Assembly: GCF_905220365.1 (NCBI RefSeq)
Contig: NC_061127.1
Span: 6,076,001-6,140,000 of the forward strand
Direction of reading: 5' to 3'
Source of the DNA: Vanessa cardui
Taxonomy: Eukaryota > Arthropoda > Insecta > Lepidoptera > Nymphalidae
DNA length: 64,000 bases
Each line of letters starts with the position of its first letter. Position 1 is the stretch's first letter. This document shows, piece after piece, positions 12,401 through 24,147 of this stretch. Made by a program: the position numbers and the translations under genes. The notes under the pieces were generated by a model. That model was not told where the DNA came from, ran no database searches, and was given only the letters and a program-made list of their open reading frames with translations.

Positions 12401-15400
12401 CAGAGATTTACAAATCTTTTATTACATAGGATTTGCACGAACAGGAGAGCAAGATTTTGGCGTTGGCCACAGGATCGGATTTGCAATTTTAAGGGAAACG
12501 CTTCTTGCATTCTCCTTACCATTCGACGCGGTCATGATTTGTAACTATTATTCATTTTTATTTGTATGCATAAAATCTTAACGTTAATATTTCTTATGTA
12601 AATAAAGTTTCTATAAACTACGCAATAAAATTCAACTAAAAGGTATACATGTAGTTAGAAAACCCACTTTTTGATCAACATGAAAGCCTTATATATTATA
12701 TAGAGTAACCTTGGGAACTAAGATGTTATGTCTCTTATGCCTGTAGTTACACTGGCTCACTCGCCCTTCAAACCGGAACACAACAATACTGAGTACTCTA
12801 ATTTAGCGGTAGAATAACTGATGAGTGAGTGGTACCCAGAGGGGCTTGCACAAAGCCCTACCACTAAGTAAAATATATCATATATATCATTTCATATAAT
12901 TTGATTAAATTAAGCCTTTTTGTTTGTTAATAATAGCCCACCTGACGGTAGGTGGCCACCGTACTGTAAGAAATATTAACCATTTTTTACATTGCCAATG
13001 CAATGTCAACCTTAGGAATTTTAATGTTTTGTCCCTTGCGCATGTAGTTACACTGGTTTACTGGTCAAACTAACAATTGAATTTAAAACTTGAAACTAAA
13101 AATATCAAAACAATGTACGCAGGGGTTTTTGGCACATAACAGAGGTCTAAAAATAGTTTCGTAATCAGATCCACATCCCGATCAAAGTGATATAAATCAA
13201 AATGAATTCAGACGCGACACCCTGCAAATTGGCTCCGCTGCCTGTAATCATGCACTTATCTGAAGCGCGTGTCGAGTGCAATGCGAGAGGTTGCCATTCA
13301 TATATTCGTATTCTACCCAATAAAATAAATCAAATGAATTAAATAAAATAAATTTGACAAATTACTTTTTTGTTCTATTTGCTGTCGAAACGCTTGGCCC
13401 TTGGAGTAGTGGTGCAAAAAGCATCATCGAAAGTATAACACCTCGCCTCATTGCCTCCACTGGTGACAGGAGAGCTGGTTAGTTTTTTGCTAAGAGGATC
13501 GGAGTTGCGATTCAACGGGGAAATGCTGCTATCATTCTTGCCACCATTCCACGCGGTCAAGATTTATACAGTAACTAGTTTTAGTGCATATTTGTATATA
13601 TTTTAGCATTTAATTTTAGAAAAATACTTAAATAGTATATATTTGATAATAAAACAATTTGTTTGTATTTTTTATAACATTAATTAAATCAATAAGTAGT
13701 ATGTCAAATCATTAGTGACTAAAATTATGACAAGAACACAAGCTACGTAGATTCGAAAAGTCAATTATCCCGGTTTCCAAAAATTGACCAGCGCGTTGTA
13801 AACAGTCATAAGTCGAAGAATTAAATATTTTTGAAATTTAATTGCATATACAGTTAGTGACTATTCACGCCGGTGCTTCTCTTCAGTTTTCTTCTCTTTT
13901 TATGTAAAAGAACGATCTTATAACGTAGAAGTAGAAGTGCTTGTTATTAATAATTGTCTACAAAATTCTATGAAATAAAGACGCTATTTGACAGTTTAAG
14001 AGATAAAAAAAATTTGTAAAGTTTCTGTTTACACAGATATAGAGATAAAGTTCAAATTATTGTAAAATCTGACACTCTTTAAATAAATACATTATATTAT
14101 TTACTTTATATTTAAAATAATGTCTTGATAAAGAACTTAAAATATGAATACAATAGTTCTTAATAAATGTTTACTTGTGACTTTATAAAGACTACAATTT
14201 CGTTGGTTTTGTTAGTTGTAACTTGCCAATTCATTGGCAGATCCTAAGATCCTGAGCGAAAACAAGCCTGCCAAGACAACACAATTGAAGTGTTAAAAGA
14301 AACGGTTACTGATTTTGTTTTCATTTTGCGTCTTTAATTTTAGTGTTTCATTTATATTTTAAGTATTTAAGTGGTAAATGGTCAGTGAACCAATTGAAAT
14401 ACAAATATAGTCAACATTGCTATATCATGTCATTATAAATATCATGAGTAGATTTTCTTCTGAGCATTTAGAATAATAAATAAAAATTTTGACAAAAAGA
14501 AAAACCGACTTCAAACAAAACACTATTTTAAAACAAATGAATATGACTTGTATGTAGTCTAATATTTTTCATTTCATTTTACTTATGAGGAATCTAAAAA
14601 ATATGTTGAATACGCAATTATTTTTATTAATTTTTAGTGCATATTTAATTGTTTTAAAATAGTGTTTTGCTTAAAGTCGGCTTACCTTTTTGTTAAATTT
14701 TTTATGTAATTTATATTACACATGGAAAAGTTTCCGTATTTGTATACTTCAATCATTTGCACTCAAATACTGTATATATTATTATAAATATTGGTAGAGC
14801 CTATATAATATTGGACAAATATTTACATATATTTTTTTTTATATTGTTTGTAACAGCTACTTGTACATGAAAGGAATGAATGTTACTTCGATGGAAAGAT
14901 CAGAAGACATGATTAATCACTATTATCTCTAAGCGTATCTGTGTTTACCGATTTTCAGGGATTTGGCAGATTAAGTGCTTATCCTCCAGTTTGAGCCGAT
15001 CTCGAAGTATATTTGAGTACCTTGAGAGGTGACGTGTTATACGTGAAATTAAGGTGAAAGATATAACTCAAATCGACTAGGATTATGTTCGTTTAGCCAT
15101 TGTTTGATTAAGATACGTCAGACATACGTATGATTGAATAAGCAAGACTGATCTTTATGGAGGGATTTGACTGAGGCCAATGAATAGGGCAGTATCACGT
15201 AATTATACTTTTCATAATCCTAAATACCAATTATTTAGGAAAACAATGTAATTTAAAACTTATTGTATGGCAATAACTTTAATTAAAAAAGTATTCCCAA
15301 TGCAATCTATTAGTTTTGTAAATAAATATTATTTATTGATTAGTGAAGAATGAAAAAATAAATAATAAGATTATGTATCTTTCCTTTAAAACTGATAAAC

Positions 15401-18400
15401 TTAAGTACCATTAGGCCAAGGTCATTTTATAAATATCTATAATTTATTATTACAGAAAAATATTTCATCATCACTTATTATAAAACGTTTTTTACCGATT
15501 TCAAAAAAGGGAGGCGGTTCGATTGTTTTTTGTTTTGCTTCAACGATATAATTCCAGATTAGGCTCATTTTCATTAATTTCCAATTCGATAATTAGATTA
15601 ATTATTATTATTAAATGTATATTAGATTTTCGGCCTTATGGTAAGGAACATCAAAATAAGCGAAACTATTAGTATAAATAAAAAAAATACATATATAAAC
15701 TAACTTTGTTGTATAAAATTACCCATCAAGCCAGGTGTATCTTCTCAGTCCAATACTATTAAACCTAAGTGGAACAAACTCTGTAAACAATGATAATGTC
15801 TTCTTATCACAATACTATTTACGTCGACGTCGCATCTCCAAACACTTCACCTGTATTCTAATTTCATTTTAAAAAACACCACGTATTTTTTTTAACATCA
15901 CCGAATTTTTTTTTAAACACAAAGGCACAACACCGACGCACATGTGCCTCCTTATGCGATTTTTTTTAAAAACTATTTTGATAAGTTATATGTTTATCTT
16001 CGCTCCGATTAGATATCGAGTCGTCAAGGATTTTGATTCACCTTATACGTTTGCTAGTGTCCCGATAAGATGCAATTAATGACAACATAAATCATTATAC
16101 ATCAGTGAAAGTCTTTTGATAATCAGTGTAACAAACATACGCATCTTTCGTCTTAACATATCGCCAACGTGGTTAACATACTCGTCATCATTACTACCAC
16201 GTCCACAGGCCATTTGCCTATCAGATAACATTGAAAGAAATTATGATTCTTGCTGTAAAGTTAATCTTTAAGGTCGATTATATTGTATCAATTATAATGA
16301 TAGTTACTGTGATTACCAAAATAAACTTGATAGTTTAATTGGTGGTCGGTCTTTGTACTAGTACGGCGGGGTACTCCTCACTCATCATTCCACCAAGCAA
16401 CAATATCTATTGTTGTGTTCTGTTTTTAATGTTAAGTGAGTCACTGTAGCATGCGTAAGGGATGTAACATCATTTTCAAGGTTAAAATTTTCTGTCTATA
16501 GATAGCGGTGACCACTTACCATCAAATAGTCCATTTTGCCAGTCCGCTTTCCATTTTTCGATGCTATGCCAATTTAACTATTATTACAAACTTATTTATT
16601 TACTATTTATACTCTTAAAGCCCACTTTAACATCCGATGTGTACTAAAGACATTTTAAGCTTTAGTAATCAAGAGTAGCTTAAACATGTATTCTAGTATT
16701 AATTATAATTTATTGTACTTATAAATAACACTTGATTCATCTTTCTTTGTACGGTTCCGTAGCTTGAAATCTTATTAATAAACTCGTATGTGCACCTATT
16801 TATATAAAATCATAATGCCCTTTTAAATATTCAAAGAATACGTTTAAATATGTTATAAATTGTTCAAAACCCTTAATGAGTGCCCTACGAGTTGCACTTA
16901 GCAGCTTTTAATTTTTCCATTATTTTCTTAATAAATATATGAAAACTTCATTTGCGATTTATCTATAAAACATTGAGTTTTGTTATCGTGCATTTTCAAC
17001 AATAAAATAAACGCTTCACCAAAAACAATTGTATATATTTAAGTAAACATTTGAAATAGATAATTTGCAGAGGTAAAATTAGTTGTAAATTAATATAATT
17101 TTGCAAGTTACCATATAATTTTGACAGCAAAATTTTGAAGACAACCCAATAATCATACTTTTTATCAGCCCGACATAGGGCTTAAACACAGGACATCGGA
17201 ATCTGTGGCTAAAGTTATATCAAGCCGCTACACGACCGAGGCAGATATTTTTATTACTTATGACGTCATCGGCAAATCCTTTAACGATATGCCAAATGTT
17301 ACACCTTAAACGCTTATCTAGTGTTTAACGTTAAATATTATGTGTATTTACTTGGGCGTTTTGTTTCGACGAAAATATTTCCTAATCCGTGACATATTAC
17401 ATATAAGTACATAACGTAGCAGAAACAACACTATACGTTTGTGAAATGTAATTATATATCTCTTCAATGAAATCTATATTGTTTATTGAACACAACCTCT
17501 AAAGCAATAACATAATCAAGTGAGATGAACAGATGCTATCATATGACGATAAAATCTCTTACAGGCAACCTCTTTTACATTAAAGTAGTAAACGAGCAGG
17601 ATGGGACATTTATTATGGTATAGGTGGCAGGAGATTTACCTGATAGAAATTGATTACCACCGCCGATGGACATCTGCAGCACCAGAGGGGCTTGCAGATG
17701 CGTTGACGACCTTTAATGAAGGTATACGCTCTGTTCTTGAAGGTTGCCAAGTCGTATCGGTTCGAAAAAACCGTCGGCTAAAGCTGGAGTGGTTGTGTGT
17801 GCAAACCAAAATGTCTTAAAAATCGCACTATTGTGGATTTGCATTAAATTTACCTTACAACTTGGACGATAGCGACGATTTGGTGAAGTAAATTTATTAT
17901 TATTATTATTTATTTTTTACTTTTCAATGCTCTTGTTTTATCGAGGTTTTAGACAAAATCCAAATTTTGTCCAAATAAAGACGGATTACCTAATAATTTG
18001 ATAAAAAATATTTTTGTAAACACATATAAGTATATTTGAATGCATAAAGGTACGTATAGCATAACAGCAGATATATAAAAAAAGTGCTGAGAGTTATATA
18101 TATGAAAAAAAAAATTCTGTTACGTTTTCATTTTCTTCATGCGGAATAAGTCATATAAAATATAATAATCAAATGATTGAATTTAATAATCTATGTAAAA
18201 GAGTACCTAGTATCGGAAAAGAGTAACTACACATTTTCTTGTCGGTTCTTCTCAGTTGAATTTACATTCTAATCGGGTGAAATGTAGATTCAAATGTTCT
18301 CGCAAGAGCTTGAAAGGTGGTCCTACTTTTTTTATTTAAATTTGAAAAAAAACTAATGTCCTCACTGAAGAGTATAACTGAACGGCTGTATTTATTGAGT

Positions 18401-19009
18401 TTAAGTAAAATAAAATGTGTTCCTGCGAAGTATTAGGAACTACATGAAATATTGCGAAATATTTTCATCCCATAAGCTAAACGAAGGCTATCGAAATTAA
18501 ATAGTTCTTAAAAAATAAAACTTAAAATTAATTGGATAATAATATTCTGTGGAACATCATAATTTAACAAATTTGCAAATACATTGAAGATCTGCTATTT
18601 TATTGTTCCCCTTAATCTTAACTCGGACACAAAATTTACAATACAAAATGCTGAGTTTTAATGTTTGATGAACGTGCATACAAATAATAAAAGCATAGAT
18701 TTAATCTTACCTACAAGTTTCGTGGCGATAAATAGTGCTATGGCCAATGGAACTACTGTAGGTCGGAACTCTATGCAGACTACTCGATTGGTGTAGAGTC
18801 GGCCTCAAAAATCCACTGTCTCCATATCCAACTCCAAGCATCGGAGACTCGACTACTGAGCTATCTAAGATACTTGTATCATCCGTTTCTTCTTCGATGA
18901 GGCCAGGCTTATAAAAGATCTTACCAGAAGAAAGAGTCGGTTTCGTTTTAATCTCTTTCTGGCCTTCATCTTTCCTCACTTGCATCTCGATTGATGTTTC
19001 TGTACTCAT
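3352..19009 (-). CDS. Irk: Inward-rectifier potassium channel Irk-A (insect Kir), with alternative N-terminal exons
   Basis: Coding exons on the minus strand: 18711-19009 (start ATG at 19007-19009), 6509-7566 and 3352-3470 (stop TAA). All junction phases match and the total is 491 residues. An alternative N-terminal exon lies at 7872-8166. Kir channels are tetramers passing K+ inward at the plasma membrane, gated by PIP2 and cytoplasmic domains. In this isoform the slide helix and first membrane segment (VDAQWRW then FTLSFILSW) lie near residues 145-176, the filter TIGYG is at 219-223, and the second membrane helix is near 236-260. Paired extracellular cysteines at 199 and 231 have the Kir spacing. 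The cytoplasmic Ig-like domain follows (LLFSKYAVICQRDGELCLMF, ESTGQTTQARSSY). The pore residue that sets rectification strength is Gln249 rather than Asp or Asn. It resembles the insect Irk1/Irk2 type; I cannot decide between them. The second junction spans about 3 kb and the first about 11 kb. Confidence 0.9.
3471..6508 (-). other. Irk-A last intron, no genes seen
   Basis: AT-rich intron of about 3 kb with GTAAGT donor and CTACAG acceptor. It contains homopolymer and AT tracts only. The 115-codon frame at 4202-4549 is made of AT-rich codons rich in Ile, Asn and Lys and looks spurious. Confidence 0.6.
6509..7566 (-). CDS. Irk: Main channel exon of Irk-A (pore and cytoplasmic domains)
   Basis: This exon carries the whole membrane core: the GECN box, slide helix, first membrane segment, turret with Cys, filter TIGYG, second membrane helix ending FAKMTRPKHR, and most of the cytoplasmic domain up to ELDEFYGNQADRRSI. 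The acceptor is TTTGTTTACAG at 7567-7577 and the donor is GTAAGT at 6503-6508. It begins by completing an Arg codon (AG|A), a split shared with Irk-B. Reading through the donor gives a stop after about 14 further codons, so an unspliced short form is conceivable but has no support. Confidence 0.95.
7872..8166 (-). CDS. Irk: Probable alternative N-terminal exon of Irk-A
   Basis: A frame of 97 codons without a stop lies between an acceptor-like TTGATATAG and a weak donor AAGAG|GTTCGT at 7871. It ends in phase 2, which joins to the main Irk exon to give ...YYPTVSKR|SRSHRHG. The region is far more GC-rich than its flanks, as coding exons here tend to be. The exon opens in phase 1, so either an upstream exon supplies the start or translation begins at the internal ATG at 8003-8005 (MHADPESPASREEAHLL). 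A tiny open segment with ATG and a GTAAGT donor at 27223-27247 would fit in phase, but that is weak. No domain is recognised; such N-termini in Kir channels are variable. Confidence 0.6.
9651..9850 (+). mobile_element. Non-autonomous Helitron-like 3' end (degraded)
   Basis: Shares the block CAGTATAAAACAAAGTCGCTTACC-like start and the end AAAGCCGGGGCGGGTCGGTAGT with 53707-53936, whose last bases are GCTAGT. A GC-rich hairpin just before a CTAG-type terminus is characteristic of lepidopteran Helitrons. This copy has GTAGT at the end and internal changes. Confidence 0.55.
10620..10922 (+). repeat. tRNA-derived SINE, family B
   Basis: The head GATGGCCCAGTTGTTAGAAC and the B-box-like GGTTCAAGCCC (10669-10679) mark a tRNA-derived promoter. 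The body continues through CCACATGTGTATTCCACCAAC and ends CAGGCTGTTGTTGTTG, a short TTG microsatellite. Other copies: 21215-21505, 36568-36862, 37696-37997, 55697-55822, 57015-57163, 58283-58517 and 58518-58797, with fragments at 9970-10015 and 56285-56370. Confidence 0.85.
11103..11310 (-). repeat. tRNA-derived SINE, family C
   Basis: On the minus strand it has a head like TGGTCGAGTTGTGTGTACAC and a B-box region from GGGTCCGATTCCC, then a body ending in ACATCACATAC read on plus. Other copies: 52785-53000 with 52570-52630 (interrupted), 60825-61055 and 63205-63425. Its tail carries a perfect inverted repeat at 11132-11168. Confidence 0.8.
12425..13570. repeat. Two copies of an unnamed repeat plus SINE-like family A fragments
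   Basis: Copies at 12425-12545 and 13380-13570 share GACAGGAGAGC-like blocks and CACCATTCCACGCGGTCA near their right ends. Related, more degraded copies occur at 23665-23730 and 42215-42365. The family A fragments at 12705-12870 and 12935-13060 lie between them. The 61-codon frame at 13375-13560 is just the repeat read on the minus strand. Confidence 0.5.
14501..14683. mobile_element. Small terminal-inverted-repeat element (MITE-like)
   Basis: Begins AAAACCGACTTCAAACAAAA and ends with the near reverse complement TTTTGCTTAAAGTCGGCTT, giving arms of about 34 bp around a roughly 115 bp core. A longer relative sits at 23872-24147 with the same core (AGTCTAATATTTTT, GAATACGCAATTATTTTTAT). No coding capacity. 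Confidence 0.55.
16340..16545 (-). repeat. SINE-like family A copy, degraded, inverted
   Basis: Contains degraded versions of the family A blocks in reverse orientation (CTCACTCATCATTCCACC, TTGTTGTGTTCTG, GGTGACCACTTACCATCA). It is clearly more diverged than the copies near 57, 62 and 63 kb, so it is an older insertion. Confidence 0.6.
17600..17800 (+). repeat. Probable interspersed repeat
   Basis: The stretch with GGTATAGGTGGCAGGAGATT, CCGCCGATGGACATCTGCAG and TTGCAGATGCGTTGACGACC looks like a repeat type I associate with lepidopteran genomes. Only one copy is present in this window, so the call rests on recollection of the family. The 72-codon frame across it is not considered a gene. Confidence 0.4.
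18225..18335 (+). repeat. Diverged family D repeat
   Basis: AGAGTAACTAC followed by TTCTTGTCGGTTCTTCTCAG matches the start of the family D sequence that is well preserved at 55232-55375 and 63505-63660. Another degraded copy on the minus strand lies at 19335-19445. Confidence 0.5.
18711..19009 (-). CDS. Irk: First coding exon of Irk-A (N-terminal isoform)
   Basis: An ATG at 19007-19009 opens 99 codons plus two bases ending at a strong donor (TGTAG|GTAAGA). The peptide starts MSTETSIEMQVRKDEGQKEI and ends SSIGHSTIYRHETC. The end phase (AG|) exactly completes the Arg codon that opens the main Irk exon about 11 kb downstream. The sequence is charged then Ser/Thr-rich, with no membrane segment, as expected for the cytoplasmic N-terminus of a Kir channel. 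It and the exon at 7872-8166 end in the same phase and are probably mutually exclusive. Confidence 0.7.
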
Positions 19010-20050
19010 ATTTGTTGATATTTCAATTACTGTCACGATACTGTCGAGTTCCCCAGAATTATGTTTATTTCTCTTAAATTATTTACATAATAATTACAGT
19101 CGGAGGACATTTTTGACGCCCTGTATTTTATGTTTCCGTTAAACATTTGTAGAGAGTACCTGGATAAAAGAAATACATTTATTAATTTTTGTAATACATG
19201 TTATGAAATATTTTTATTTTTAAAACAACTTTTTAGTTTATATCATTAAAAATTCTCATGAAATTTTTAGATTTCCCATATCAGTATTTATAAAAAAAAA
19301 AAACAATTGTATTAAATGTTGGAATTCAAATATTTATTCAAAATAAAAGTCATTACATTTTGACATTGACGGTCAAAATGCCACCACTGGTTCGGAAGAA
19401 ACACCTCAGACCTGAGAAGACTCGGCAAAAGAAACTAAACGCAATTGTTTTTTTTATAGAAAAATGATTTTACAATAATAAATTATTTATGTTTGAAACT
19501 TCTGGAGGCGATCGATTCATTTACAAACCGTATATTGTTCTGTCATCAAAAAACATTAAATAAACTTAAAAAAGAATTATTGTTTCTATAATATACTACA
19601 ATAATTAAACATTGTAGTTTATTTTGAACATAAAAGTGTAACAGCGTGACATCTATTATCGAGTAGCATAAACACTAGCAGTATATTTTTAATAAGAAAA
19701 TGTTAAATACGGAAATTAATAAATACAAATTAATTGTTTACCATATAATTAACATGAGACTTAAAACAAATCGTAACAAGAATAATTGGTGTTCAGAATA
19801 CAAAATAAATCTCAATAGTTCGCTCAGTGCTGCCATCTATGTATTTATGATCTAACTAATTTTTTCGCAAAGAAAACTAGAGATCTATTCAAGATAATAT
19901 TTGTAATAAAGCAATGTCATATGAGTGTTTTTACTAAATATTCAATAAAAACAATTTAATTGTTTCATTCCCGTTTTAAACGAAATAATTATTTGAAAAC
20001 CTAATACAAGTTTACTAATTGTAAGCTCTTTTCAGTTCACTGATGTTATG

Positions 20051-20394
20051 TACAGTCGGAGTAAGAAAACGTTCGTCACCTGAAGATCTATATTCGTGTG
20101 CTCAGTATCAGCGATAATCTGCTTTACCGATCGAGAATATATGACACTGAGATATTTTGTCAATTCAGTAGAAGATATCATATCTAATTTAAATTTATAA
20201 TGACTAATTACGCCATTACAAAGATTTCCTATTGATATAAAACTAGACGTAGTCTAAAGATGTTACACTATTTTGCACCAAGTTATCATACTATGTAAGT
20301 TTAATATAATGTGCAGATGTCAGTTTAGTGCTTTATTTTCCAAAGGTAATAAGAGTTTACGGCTTTCGACGAACGTTTCCTTACTCTGACTGTA
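20051..20394. mobile_element. Mariner/Tc1-type MITE
   Basis: Left end TACAGTCGGAGTAAGAAAAC and right end GTTTCCTTACTCTGACTGTA are inverted copies of each other over about 28 bp with few mismatches. TA at both outer edges is the target-site duplication typical of Tc1/mariner elements. The 290 bp core has no reading frame. Confidence 0.8.
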
Positions 20395-21214
20395 CTAACA
20401 GTTTTTCTCTCGCATATCAGCTATTATATTCTTGTAGTTCGGTTTCTAAGCATATTAGCTAGGCTCATTACAAGCTTATAGGACGACATAGTTTTAATGG
20501 TTCACGATGCCTTTCTGTTGTAAGATTTAGTAAACATTCCGTCAAAATTATTGGCGCCACTTTCCACTAAGTAGAACATTTGAGCATTTATCATTGTTAG
20601 AATATTTCAATGTCTTTTATAGTCTATCTAAAGTATTTCGCTAATAGTCTGATTATAGATAATTTTTATGTAATAATCTACAGATATAAATTTAGTGTTG
20701 CCCGCATTAAAGAGAAATGTAGAGCTGAAAATGTGTAAAAATGAAATTTCAATTGTCATTTTTGCTAAATAGTTTATAATTAAAAAGTCCTAGTCTATGC
20801 ATAACAAACATTCATCGTGCGAGGATCTTGCATGAAACTCTGTGATATACATATCATATCATTATGATGAGTTACACTGCGTTGAAAATGCTCACAGGTG
20901 ATTTTTCCTCGAGAATAGTAATCATACTGCGGTTCGCTCCGTCGTTTTGACACGACACGTCCTTGCACTCATTAGGATGTGCTCGATCTCCATGACAACT
21001 GACGGATGCTTTTATTTCCTCCCACTAAGATTGTTCAGTTATATTGCGGAAAACCTCGTAAAACGCATTACTTTATTCCCTATTATTTATCACAAGATTC
21101 CGCACAATAGAACGTCTCGTTCCGTTTTTGTGTTGAGTAAATGTTCAAAACGGTGTATCGAATTGATATGATTACAAAATGGATTACATTTTTTTTTTCA
21201 GTTAAAAAATAATT

Positions 21215-21505
21215 ATGTACAACATCAACAGCCTGTAAATTTCCTACTGCTGGGCTAAGGCCTCCTCTCCATTTGAGGAGAAGGATTGGAACACATTCCA
21301 CGACGCTGTTCCAATGCCGGTTGGAAGAATACACGTGTGGCAGAATTTCTATGAAATTAGACATGTACAAGTTTCTTCGCGATGTTTTCCTTCACCGCCG
21401 AGCACAAGATAAATTATAAACACAAATTAAGCACATGAATATTTAGTAGCGCTGGGTTTGAACCCGCAATCATCGGTTAAGATACGCGTTCTAACATCGT
21501 GTTGG
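21215..21505 (-). repeat. tRNA-derived SINE, family B
   Basis: Reverse orientation copy: AACAGCCTGTAAATTTCCTA at the left (SINE tail) through to the tRNA-like head at the right, where GGTTTGAACCCGCAATCATC is the reverse complement of the B-box area. The reading frame at 21083-21370 runs through it and is not a gene. Confidence 0.8.
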
Positions 21506-23871
21506 CTCAAATTATATACATTAAAATATTTTTTATCGGACACGTAATTTATCACTGCAGGCACACATAATTATACATAGAGCCTAATATTTATTTGGCA
21601 CAAGTCCAGTTATTTTTATTAATTTTAGTAGATATTATTAGGAATAATAAATATTATTAAATATATGTATAATATATATAATAAATGGTATACGACACGC
21701 TATGAAACTATCAAGTCGTTAATTCTTCTTAATGTGACTGTGACGTATGCATGTGTGTCATAGATCATAAACTTACGTCTGTCAAACGTATACCTGGACC
21801 GGTTACGAAGGCCAATCTAAATTGCCGTGTCTGAACAGTAATTAGTAACAACTTTGTAGAGTACTGTCTTATATTTTCAATTCAAGAGAATAATGAACAT
21901 TCCAAAAAACAAATTATTTTTTTTATAAGTTAATAAACTGACACAATAGGGAAACATGCAAATATAATATTATATTTATGGAAATGTACCTATTAAAATG
22001 TTAAAAAAGTATAAAAGCAGGGCCAAATGTTGTTTTTTAACAATAATTACGAATTAAAGTAACTTAAAACGGAACGTATTTCAAAACACTTATTAGCGTT
22101 CAGTGACGTCACTCCTGTCGTCACTACTTATTTGAGGTTATAGTTTTAAAAAAAGGGAAACGAAAATAATTGCCTATTTCGAAAAAAAAATGGAAGTTGG
22201 GTTCGTCAAAGCAGACTCCAGATTCCTCTTTTCAGTTTGAAATCACTTTTTTCTCAGTTTTGTGACTCTCAATAGTTCGCTCAGTGCTGCCATCTATGTA
22301 TTTATGATCTAACTAAATTTTTCGCAAAAAAAACTATAGTTCTAAACAAGAAAATGTTTGTAATACATATAACAATGTCATATGAGTGTTTTAACTAAAT
22401 ATTCAGTAAAAACAATATAAACAATTGTTTCATTCCCGTTTAGAATGAAATAATTCTTTGAAAACCTAATACAAAAGGTCCACTCAAAAACTATTTATTT
22501 GAAAACTTTGGTAAAGTAGATGAACACATTGGCAAAAAACATACGTTAATACTGCTTTTTTCGGAGTATCGAGAAGTCCGTTTTAAATGATTACAAAAAA
22601 GTATCTCAAAAGTCGAGAAAAAATGCATAAGTAACAATAAATTAAAGTGTTTTGGATTTTGAATATACCAGTGGTCTATCCTTTATGGAGTTCTTTAAAA
22701 TAAACCCAAAAATAAAAATATTGCATCTTCCAAATACATAATATATTTGTTTAGTCTTCTGACTGTAAGCCTATAAATTATTTTTAATAAAATGTTTATA
22801 AATAATAATAGTGAACACTTTTTGTTTGGCATTTTATAATAATAAAACAATAATGCGCTTTTATTGCTCAAAATCAAAATATTCATATATATTTCTACAT
22901 ATATTTTAATGTTTATCATATTGCATAATTTATTTTTCAGTATCGAAAGTATATCGTTAATCTACGCTGAAAAAAGGAAGATAATTATTGATTGTGATAA
23001 AAACTTGAAAATATAAATATTGAAAACTATATTGATTGTTGATAAATATTTGTTACCGTTTACTTAAAGCTTAATCTTCAATACACATTTACATATAGAA
23101 TGAACAAAAATCTAGTTAGATACCTCAGGCTTAAAATGAAAATTCCAAGAATGAGTATGAACTTTACACTTTGCGGCGTTAAAGTGGTAGTTACTTACTT
23201 CCTACCACTAAATTACCTACAACTGTTTCAAAATTTAGGAATCATTCCAGGAAATGACTCCTTGAATTTCAGAAATCTCAATCTAACTGGTCATCAGTGA
23301 AACTATACATATGCATAGTTGTTTCTGTTTTCAGAATGTGCGTTTAGAATATGCAAATGACGAAACATACTTCTGCAAATAATATATCTATTAAAAAGTT
23401 TTCTAAGAGTGAGTGAGTGAGATTACATGATGTAGACCCTTTTTTTATAATGTTATAAAAGCTAAAAAGTGGTAATAACTAGTAAGCTTAATAAAATTTA
23501 TTGTGATACTGAACCACATCAATTAATTAGAACAAAAGATTGATCCGATTCACGTTTTGATGAACACGATAATAATATCATAGAACAATTTTCATATTTA
23601 TAACAGGAAATTATGACACGTGTAATAACGCGAACATATTTGTATTGTTATTTTAAGTTAAATTATTATTCAATGGGGGAAATGTTGCTTGGTACTCTTG
23701 TCCCCAATCCACGTGGACATGATTTAAACCATTATAATTTCGAAATTTTAAATTTCGAACCTTTGGTTTACGCGTAAATTGTATTCTTTTTTAATTTGCA
23801 AACATTTACCTTTTAAATTTTTTGAATATTTAAATAGTTGACTAAATTTTTTTGCCAATTAAACCTCTTTT

Positions 23872-24147
23872 CAACCGACTTCAGAAAGGAGAAGGTTATC
23901 AATTCTTCTGCATTTTTTTATGTTTGTTACCTCATAACTTTTTATTGGGTAACCGATTTTGGCCTCAAATATAACAATAACTATAATTTCGCTATGTAAT
24001 CGTAAGTCAACTTTTAAGTAGTCTAATATTTTTAATTTCATTTTACTTAGGAGGACTCTAAAAAATATGTTGAATACGCAATTATTTTTATTACTTTTTA
24101 GTGCATATTTATTTGTGTTAAAATAGTGTTTTGTTTCAAGTCGGTTT
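23872..24147. mobile_element. Terminal-inverted-repeat element related to 14501-14683
   Basis: Starts AACCGACTTCAGAAAGG and ends AGTGTTTTGTTTCAAGTCGG. The right half matches the 14.5 kb element closely, while the left half contains extra sequence (GTTACCTCATAACTTTTTATTG). This is probably the longer form of which the other is an internal deletion. Confidence 0.5.

Larger units (their letters stand above)
8167..18710 (-). other. Large Irk-A intron filled with repeats
   Basis: A gene-free stretch of 10.5 kb. It contains a Helitron-like end (9651-9850), tRNA-derived SINEs (10620-10922, 11103-11310), SINE-like family A pieces (12705-12870, 12935-13060, 16340-16545), two copies of a further repeat (12425-12545, 13380-13570), a terminal-inverted-repeat element (14501-14683) and another repeat (17600-17800). 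The frames at 10709-10933, 13375-13560 and 17601-17819 are internal to repeats. Confidence 0.65.
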
